NCBI GenBank assembly: GCA_960531495.1
Contig: OY482859.1
Coordinates: forward strand, 11,842,185 to 11,906,184
DNA: 64,000 nt
Reading direction: 5' to 3'
Source: Zeus faber
Taxonomy: Eukaryota; Chordata; Actinopteri; Zeiformes; Zeidae
Below, piece after piece: positions 56,404 to 64,000 of the stretch; the stretch's first letter is position 1; each line of letters opens with the position of its first letter. A program made the position numbers and the translations under genes. The notes beneath the pieces were generated by a model. That model ran no database searches, was not told where the DNA came from, and saw only the letters and a list, made by a program, of their open reading frames with translations.

Positions 56404-56466
<63 letters not shown>
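56404..56466. repeat. (CA)n microsatellite
   Basis: About 31 CA units followed by a short GA tract. Confidence 0.94.
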
Positions 56467-56468
<2 letters not shown>

Positions 56469-57556
56469 GAGAGAGAGTGAAAGAGAGAGACACACTGATA
56501 TTTAGGGGTAAACAGGGCTGCCATTAGGCCCGAGGTGGCTGAGAACAGAGCAAATTAAAAGCGATTGTGATTCCATATGGCAGCTGTGGCGGTGACAGGC
56601 GGGGGGCCCGGAGCAGCGCTGGAGACGGGGCTCTGGTCCCTGCTGGGACCCGGGGACGCCGAGTTCCCCCCCCGCCACCGGCCCCAATCCGCCTAAAAGG
56701 TCTGGATCTCTCCACTCTCAGTGCCGGGCCTCGCTGGTTTTCACACCGACTGTGCACAAGGTCACTTCCCTGCTCCGCCCGAGCGGGCTTCTGTCTCCGA
56801 CTCAAGCTTTCGAGTCCACTGCACCTGAGGTTTTGACGCTTTTTAGGGTCTAGCATGGCTTGGGTGGGAGTTTTGAGTTTTGAGTGTGAGTTTTGGTGTG
56901 TGCCGTCAGTCAATGTGACGACTGACAACCCCATTTCAAACATTTGTTTATATGAAATACGAGACAGTAAAAATGTATTTACTTTTATAGCAAAGATTTT
57001 CAGCAACATTTTTTGTAAATGTGATGGAAGACACTGTTATCTTCCACATTGCTTCGATTTCCAGACACTTAAGTACATTTTTAAGTGTGTTTTCTTACTT
57101 ACAGACTTTTACTCTGCTACATTTCAAAGCACTTTAGTACTTTAGTTCAAAAAACACGATTTATATTTATTTATACAGTGTATATCTAAAGTACTGTATA
57201 TCTATCCTATACTAAATATTTTTGTAAATTTCAGGAAATAAAGGTACAGTCGCACTTTATGTCAAATTATAGGCTCTGTTATATCAGGGCTCTGGATATC
57301 GTAAGTAATTTAACCTTTAATACTTTAAGTGCGGTACATTCAAGAGCCAGTACAAGCAGAAATATAAATGTGGTACTTTTACTAGAGTAATTTATTGTCG
57401 GGTACTTTCACTGCAGTGAAAGCTCCGAGTACTACTGAGGTCAGCAGGTACCAATGAGTGTCAGAAAAGATCTGATAGGCTTTCCAGCCGCACATTCTCA
57501 TTCCTTCCCATGGTTCTCTGCTTTTCCTTACTCCCATCGCCATAGCAACTGAACCC

Positions 57557-57561
<5 letters not shown>

Positions 57562-57628
<67 letters not shown>
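57562..57628. repeat. (GA)n microsatellite
   Basis: GA tract with one GGA interruption. Confidence 0.93.
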
Positions 57629-57630
<2 letters not shown>

Positions 57631-58789
57631 CAGCCGTTCAAAAGATTAGCCATCCGAGAAACACTACAGTATGTTTCCCTACATGTGGGTGCAGGCACAC
57701 ATGTTCACATCCACAAACACTGGCACAGATCCAACTGCACAAACACCGAGGCTACACACATGGGCAAATTACTTTGTAATCACCATAGATTTGTGCCGAT
57801 ATTTATCCAACAACACTAAAGTAAATGGATGAAGACGCGGGATGTGTTAAGAAGCTAATTGCACATTCACCAAAAGCATCTGCACCTGTCGGCTTTGTCC
57901 GTTCAGATCAAACGGTGAATTGGGAACGAGATCCATATGGATGTAACTTTCCGGAGGACGCCGCTCATGAATACGCAAATCTCCTCGAGGAGGCAGAGCG
58001 CGTCCCAGCTGCAGGAGATAAAAGCAGCATGACGACCAGCATCGATAGAGTTCTCAAATACTTCTCGGGGTCGGAGGTCAGGAAAAAGAACGTTTGACAG
58101 GCTAATTCATATCTCTGGAGATGCAGCGAATCCAAAAGCAGACGATATTCATTTTCCCATAGCGCTGAATTTAACATAGGTCAGTAGAGAGCAGACATGT
58201 CAACGACTAATCGGCCGGGGCCGCTGCGCCCCGCGTCCGAACTGAATCTGATTTAGAACATGCCAGCCTTTCCCAGACACAACAAGTGCTTGGTCTGAAG
58301 GTCAGTGAGCGGCGTACCAGCTCGCTCAGAACCAGATCCTCCACAGCTGGAACACCCCCACCCCCACCCCGCCCCCCGCCTCCACCCCGAACCCAGCCCT
58401 TCCAGTCCCTAACCTTTGCCCACTGTTTGCTTTGCTTTCCACGCTGTTATGGAAAGTTTCTCAGCCAGGCCTTCATAGAGTATTCTTTGGGGAGAACTTG
58501 AGAAATCTGAGGATTTTCATTTTCAATACTTGACAAGCTGCGTGAGCTTAAGCTTTTTTGGCGCAATTCAATTTGATTTGGCCGGTCGCTGTTAACAGAC
58601 ACAAGCAGGTCGCCGTGCCAGACGCATGGAACTATGTTTGATGGGTTGAGTTTTTTGCTATGTTTACAGACAGAAGGATATCTCATTATTGCACAATTTG
58701 AAAGCGTTGAGAAATCTGACTGCAGCAAATTGTTCGACTAATTAGACCAAATGAGAAAGACAAGATAACATAGACAAGAAAGAACTCAA

Positions 58790-59150
58790 CAGAAATAGAA
58801 CAGAAGAGGAACGTTAGACATTAAAATTGAATACAAAAAATAGAATACAATTTGAATAAAACACAAAAGGAATGAAAGAACTGAATACATGAGAAATGGA
58901 ATAGAATAAGAAGATTAGAAATATGATCGAATAAAGACGGAGCAGAATAGAATAAAATAGGAAAGATAAATATAGAATAGAGCAGGATAAGAAGTATAGA
59001 ATAGACTAGGAATAGAAAAGCATACTTACGATACAATAGAACACCCTCGGAAGAATTAGAATTGAATGGACTAGAAATAGAATAAGAAGGATGGAGGTAG
59101 AATAGAATATACATAGAATATCCTACGACTACGCAGATAGAGTGGAACGG
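58790..59150. repeat. Decayed (GAATA/AGAAT)n purine-rich tract
   Basis: For about 360 bp the plus strand is dominated by GAATA, AGAAT and AATAG pentamers with scattered changes, the look of an old pentanucleotide satellite. Confidence 0.75.
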
Positions 59151-59548
59151 AATCACATTAAAGGGATCTGAGCGCCACGCCTGTAAGGAGCTGAAAGTGG
59201 AGGTGGGATCGCGGGGGAAGAGGCTCCTCTCCCGCTCGTCCCTCTCTCGGAGGATTCTTTCTAAACAAGGTATGGAATGCGCTCCCATGTTTAATAATTT
59301 GTTCCCTCATTCTTCTCCTCCGAAGGTTTACAAACAGAGCCCCGGGGAGGAGAGAGGGGGAGAGTGTACAGGAGCCCAGGAAATATGTCAGGGGCCGGGG
59401 CTGTTTAGCAGAGCAAAAAGGAAGGTAGAGTGAACTGTGAAAATGGAGATGGTGAAAATAATGAAAAGAGGAAAGGACATAATTAGTAACGGGTTGACTG
59501 ACTGTATGCTGGGGAGTCGGGGAAAGAGACGAGGGCATAAGGGAGGGA

Positions 59549-59597
59549 GGGAGGGGGAGAGAGAGAGAGAGAGAGGGAGAGAGAGAGACAGAGAGGG
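59549..59597. repeat. (GA)n/(GGGA)n purine tract
   Basis: GGGA and GA units in tandem. Confidence 0.88.
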
Positions 59598-59849
59598 GGC
59601 ATGAGAATGAGAGGGAACGCTCCGGCGCTGGTTTTAATGCTCTAGTTGGCGATCTCATTCCATGCCAGCAAATCAGAGGAACTTTGGCCCAAAACACTTT
59701 GACGAGAATTCCTGGATCTTCTGCGAGGATCTGCAGTGCACCCTCACCTCCTCCGAGTCCATTCCTTTCCTCTTTCTCACTTTTTAATCTAACTCCGTTT
59801 GGTTCTCTTTTACCCTTCCTCTGTCCTGCGTGCGTGCCTGCGTGCGTGC

Positions 59850-59854
<5 letters not shown>

Positions 59855-59906
<52 letters not shown>

Positions 59907-59907
59907 C
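59855..59907. repeat. (TG)n microsatellite
   Basis: TG tract bordered by TGCG units. Confidence 0.93.
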
Positions 59908-61083
59908 GTGTGACAGGGTTCAGGAGAAAACAATATGAAGAAGATTTGTGTCACAGCGGAGAGGAGTTGGGAGAGCAGAGGAGGGCAAGAGCCTGTGGGG
60001 TGGAGGTGATGGGGGGGGTCAAAGAGTTTAAAAATATCCTCCCGCACTGAGATGCAGAGCCGGAGCGGAGCGGCCCAGAATACCTTTGATTTCCCTCTAT
60101 TTCGGTTGCTTTTTCCATAATGACCATAGGAATGAGGCCTTATAAGCTGATGACAAAGGAAGCTGTGAGGCCGAGGCAAATTAATCTGACTGCGTCCCTG
60201 CGCGCCGATCAACTGTGTTCCATTGACTCCCAGCAGCCGGGCACCACGGTCAACTGGGAGATTTTCCTCTAAAACACACCCCCAATGTCCAGTGTCTTCC
60301 CAGCATCCACACTGCCCGCGTACCCTTGAGCAAGACACTGATTCATCGCCAGCAACAGGGATGCACTCGCAAAGCTCCCGGTGTGCTATGACCTTCTTTT
60401 GGAGCCGGGTGAGGAAAAGGTGAATTGCCAGGACAGTGGAAACGGTTCCTAAATTCATCAATTCCAAGTTTATTTATGCTCCACCAGGAACAAACAGTAT
60501 TAACTCACTGCTGCGTAGCCTACATAGCCTACGTAGCCTACTTCGACCGATTGAATTCAACAACATTCATTCCTCCCAAGTGAACTTGTAAGCCTGGGGT
60601 TTTTGACAGGAGGGGAATTTTAATAACAACAATAACGTTAATAACAACAACAACGAGATTGAAAGATGCACATTCCCAGAGCATCCATGACCCCCTTTTT
60701 ATTCTTTGCCCAAACAGCTAATAAAGAGTACCAACTGCAAAAAAAAAGGCCTTTTCAATGGGTCGGACCTTTACATGTATCCTGCTTGCACAAGGGTCCC
60801 ATCAGATGCATTGAAAGGGAGCCGCTGGAGTTTTAATATGCTTTTTCAAATAGACAATTTGCAATGGTTCTCTCCAAGCCTAACAACCTACAGATGTAGC
60901 TGTGTTGGTTGGTTTGGGTAAACAAGCCTTTTTCTCCATCACAACATCCTCTCTCCAGCAGTGATACCCAGAAAATGAGTTGTGTGCACTATGCAAAGGC
61001 AGAACGGAGCCAAGTGTGTTTGTTTTGGAGCTGCTCTCCAGAGGCTTGAGTGTGCCGATAATGCAGAGAAAGTTGTGTGTGAA

Positions 61084-61107
61084 GTGTGTGTGTGCGTGCG
61101 TGCGTGC

Positions 61108-61140
<33 letters not shown>

Positions 61141-61142
61141 TG

Positions 61143-61174
<32 letters not shown>

Positions 61175-61212
61175 TGTGTGTGTATGTTTGCGTGTGTGTG
61201 TGTATGTGTTTC
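61084..61212. repeat. (TG)n microsatellite with two (TGCG)n blocks
   Basis: TG tract with internal CG-containing blocks at 61092-61110 and 61157-61176. Confidence 0.93.
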
Positions 61213-61340
61213 AGAACTTCAGAACAGATTGAGTTGTTCTGATGTCTGATGAAGTGTAATATTACATTTATTGCTCTGTGTTAAATACAGATGAAAAAAT
61301 ATATATTTAAAATGATTTAACTGTCTTTCTGTCTCCCTTT

Positions 61341-61465
<125 letters not shown>

Positions 61466-61722
61466 GCATCTCTGCGCTTATGTCCATGTCCATGATACGG
61501 ATACAGGAACTTCTCACTACACACACTACACTATTTCCCAATAACACTGGCAGTCAGAGTGCAGGATGCATGCAGGATAAAATACACAACCAACCACACA
61601 CCCTAGTCTAATGCTCGCCACAAGATGCAGAGATAAATGCAAAACACACAAGTTGGAACGGACAGGCCCCCCGCGGAGGGAGAAAGGAAAGGCCCCAGCG
61701 AGGATAAATGGAAATTACAAAT

Positions 61723-61727
<5 letters not shown>

Positions 61728-61783
<56 letters not shown>
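61728..61783. repeat. (GA)n microsatellite
   Basis: About 27 GA units. Confidence 0.95.
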
Positions 61784-61788
<5 letters not shown>

Positions 61789-61856
61789 GGGTCGACAGTG
61801 CGGGGAGGACGGAGGCTTTGAATTAACATTTAGTCCAATAATGAAAGGCTCACTGT

Positions 61857-61880
61857 TCTGCTGCTGCTGCTGCTGCTGCA
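61857..61880. repeat. (CTG)n trinucleotide repeat
   Basis: Seven CTG units on the plus strand, CAG on the arhgef25 sense strand. Confidence 0.9.
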
Positions 61881-64000
61881 GTCTAATCATTTCTTATCGA
61901 GCTGCTGCAGAGACGGAGCAGATTACAGGTGGAAAACGGAAAGTGGGCGTGAAAGCATCAGACACTTTGGGCCGCTGGTAAATAATATAACCCCCCTCTG
62001 GCCGATCAGTAGGTAGCAGCGAGGCACGGAGCACTTTACGTTCACCTTTTATTATTTCTTTACGAGGCAGGAAAAGGTTGGCAGCACTTCATGATTTGAC
62101 TCTTTTCTTTATTTAATTCCGTCCTTTCTTTCATAAGGATGATGAAGGAAAGTTTGTGAAAGGAAATGTCCCGATGAGAATGCTGGTCAATCAGCATGCC
62201 CAGGCCAGCCTTCGAAACGGGAGTTCTTGTTTTGTTCTGGGAGAGGAGCAGCCGGTGCCCGGCAAAGGCTGGGAGACTCTGTGACCCCGTCAAGACGAGT
62301 TCTACCTACCCGCGCCGCATGTCGGTCAAATATCAAAAAGAACTTCCCCCGAAAAACACGATCCCTCGGTCACATCTCATTTTTGAATTCATAAGCCTTC
62401 CCTCGCGGATCAAGAAAACAGCGGTGTCACCGGATGTCTCCATTATTTTTCCTCAACACATATTGCGTGATTCTTCAGCAACATTTCCGCTGGGAAACAC
62501 TGCCATCGTCATCAATCAACTTCCCCTTGTCCATCAGCTAATGTGGCTAGTGCCACCCACATCGCAGCACAAATGAGGCGTTCTCTTTCATTACAGCCGT
62601 CTTCCACTCTTGACGTCACATCTACCTCCCTCTCATGCTGAGTACTGTTACAATCAGTCTTACCCCTGCTGCCACTGAGGCTCATCTTTATGCATGGTGT
62701 TTTCTAACCCTGGCTTCTCTATGGCTCCAGGCATTTTTAGTCCTGCTGGCAGCCAGGCACAATCATATATCATCAAGCTTCACTATGAACCCCACCGATT
62801 TTACTCACAAGTCATTACACATTGATTTTAAGTGCTTTGGCGATGTTTCCGGCCATTCAACTGACTGATTTGACTGTCGCTTGCATCTCAGTCCCCGCTC
62901 TTGGAGAACGGAGTGTTTTAACACGGTGCAGTATTCATACTGAGTGGAAGATAGGAATTATACAATGCAAGCACGTATGGTCCGCGTTTCCATGTATGCG
63001 CATAGACCTATAGTACTCGAAGTAACACATACTGGATAGATCTGTCATGTGAACGAAGCTGGAGGTGACACTGACCCATCTTGTGTGTTTGGGTTTTCTG
63101 TGCATAGCTGAGCACCGTGTCCGCCTCTGCTATCTGAGTTTGACAGCCTCCCTTCCTGGAGGAACTTGAAATGATTGAGCGCGGTGGCCAGTTCACTGAG
63201 GTGAGCAGCATTTTCTACAAGTAACACAACTTAACAACAGACTATTTTCTTATCTCGTCTAGTTGTATATGCCCGAAGTAATTGCAGGTCAAGGTCTTGA
63301 TTAGAGCAAGAAGTGCTGAGGACCACGGATGGCTAAGCCGGACCCTCATCATTAGCTGTTTTTCCTCCAAACACCACAACAGTAAAATCGGGAGCCTGTA
63401 TGGGATTGGGATTGGTGGAATACTACAATCAACAAGCAAAGAGACAATGCTCAGGGTGAAGGAGAGAGATTCCCTTGAAGAACGCTCAATTTGGCCAGCT
63501 TGGCAACTCTCATAGCAGCATTAAGGATGGAATACAGACTCTCCAATAAAACACCATGCTCATTATGGAAGATTCCTCTTTATAGTGTCTGATGGTTGCA
63601 AATGGCGATACAGGTGGTTTCACAGCGTCCTGGAGGGATCCGAGCAGCTGTGGCTGCACAGACGTGTGGTTCAACACGGTGCACGGCTCCGTGTTAGCCA
63701 CGTTCCCTCAGCAAGTTGAGTTTTATAATCAGGGCGCGCTCCCACTCCTTGGGTTCAGATCGTAAAGTGAGATCAAGGAGTTTCCCACTCTAACTGTGGA
63801 ATACAAACATCCAATCGTGTTTTAAAACAAACAAAAAGAAAATGACTGCACCAACGCTCCTGTGTTTATATTCTGAAATATTGTGCTCACCCAACATGTT
63901 TCATTTTTGCAATCACCCCGTGTATTATAAGCTAAACGTGGCTATAGTTGTTATAACACGATAAGGCGGCGGGTTGCCGCGGGTGGAGAATATCTATTAC

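Noticed and set aside
57825..58097. 90-codon plus-strand open frame
   Set aside because: No recognised motif, no splice partners, and opposite to the only gene spanning this region.
59784..60467. 227-codon minus-strand open frame
   Set aside because: A large part reads through a CA microsatellite as THTHTH; the rest matches no family that I recognise.
63078..63220. Possible minus-strand exon reading NAAHLSELATALNHFKFLQE
   Set aside because: The acceptor is fair, but the only donor is weak, the sequence matches no known ARHGEF25 segment, and no neighbouring exon was found.

Overview
The window is vertebrate nuclear DNA and almost certainly from a teleost fish. It has small phase-consistent exons with canonical GT-AG introns, many long CA/GT, CT/GA and CTC microsatellites, tRNA-derived SINE-like repeats and hAT-like miniature transposons. 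It also carries an sp5-like gene of the fish/amphibian sp5l type. There are no bacterial or viral gene arrangements. Most long open frames are microsatellite or intron shadows.

Three protein-coding genes can be supported. (1) slc26a10 lies on the minus strand, 7916 down to 11. Seventeen exons were joined by hand; they give 679 codons with no frame break, and the last coding exon falls off the low end of the window. It encodes an SLC26-family anion transporter with a C-terminal STAS domain. (2) sp5l lies on the plus strand, 27466-27519 and 28083-29123. It encodes a 364-residue Sp-family zinc-finger transcription factor with a Buttonhead box and three C2H2 fingers. A TATA-like box sits about 300 bp upstream, and a 3' UTR runs to a polyadenylation signal near 30034. 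(3) arhgef25 (p63RhoGEF/GEFT) lies on the minus strand, 47555 down to 33041. Fourteen exons encode 609 residues: a linker, a DH domain, a PH domain and the C-terminal tail. The short N-terminal exon(s) were not found.

Layout: 0-8 kb slc26a10; 8-27 kb intergenic DNA upstream of both slc26a10 and sp5l, which are head-to-head; 27-30 kb sp5l; 30-33 kb a short interval between the tail-to-tail sp5l and arhgef25; 33-47.6 kb arhgef25; 47.6-64 kb intron or upstream sequence of arhgef25, rich in microsatellites, with no exon I can support. ARHGEF25 and SLC26A10 are neighbours in the same order and orientation in the human genome (12q13-q14), so this is conserved synteny, with an sp5-type gene lying between them in the opposite orientation.

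The three genes are not an operon-like pathway. slc26a10 is an anion transporter, arhgef25 couples Gq-coupled receptors to RhoA, and sp5l is a developmental (Wnt-responsive) repressor whose regulatory DNA probably occupies part of the surrounding gene-poor interval. The most interesting non-coding signals are in arhgef25. A 70-bp exon is bracketed by complementary (UG)n and (CA)n tracts, and a second exon has a (UG)n tract directly against its 3' splice site. Both arrangements are known to influence exon skipping in other genes.
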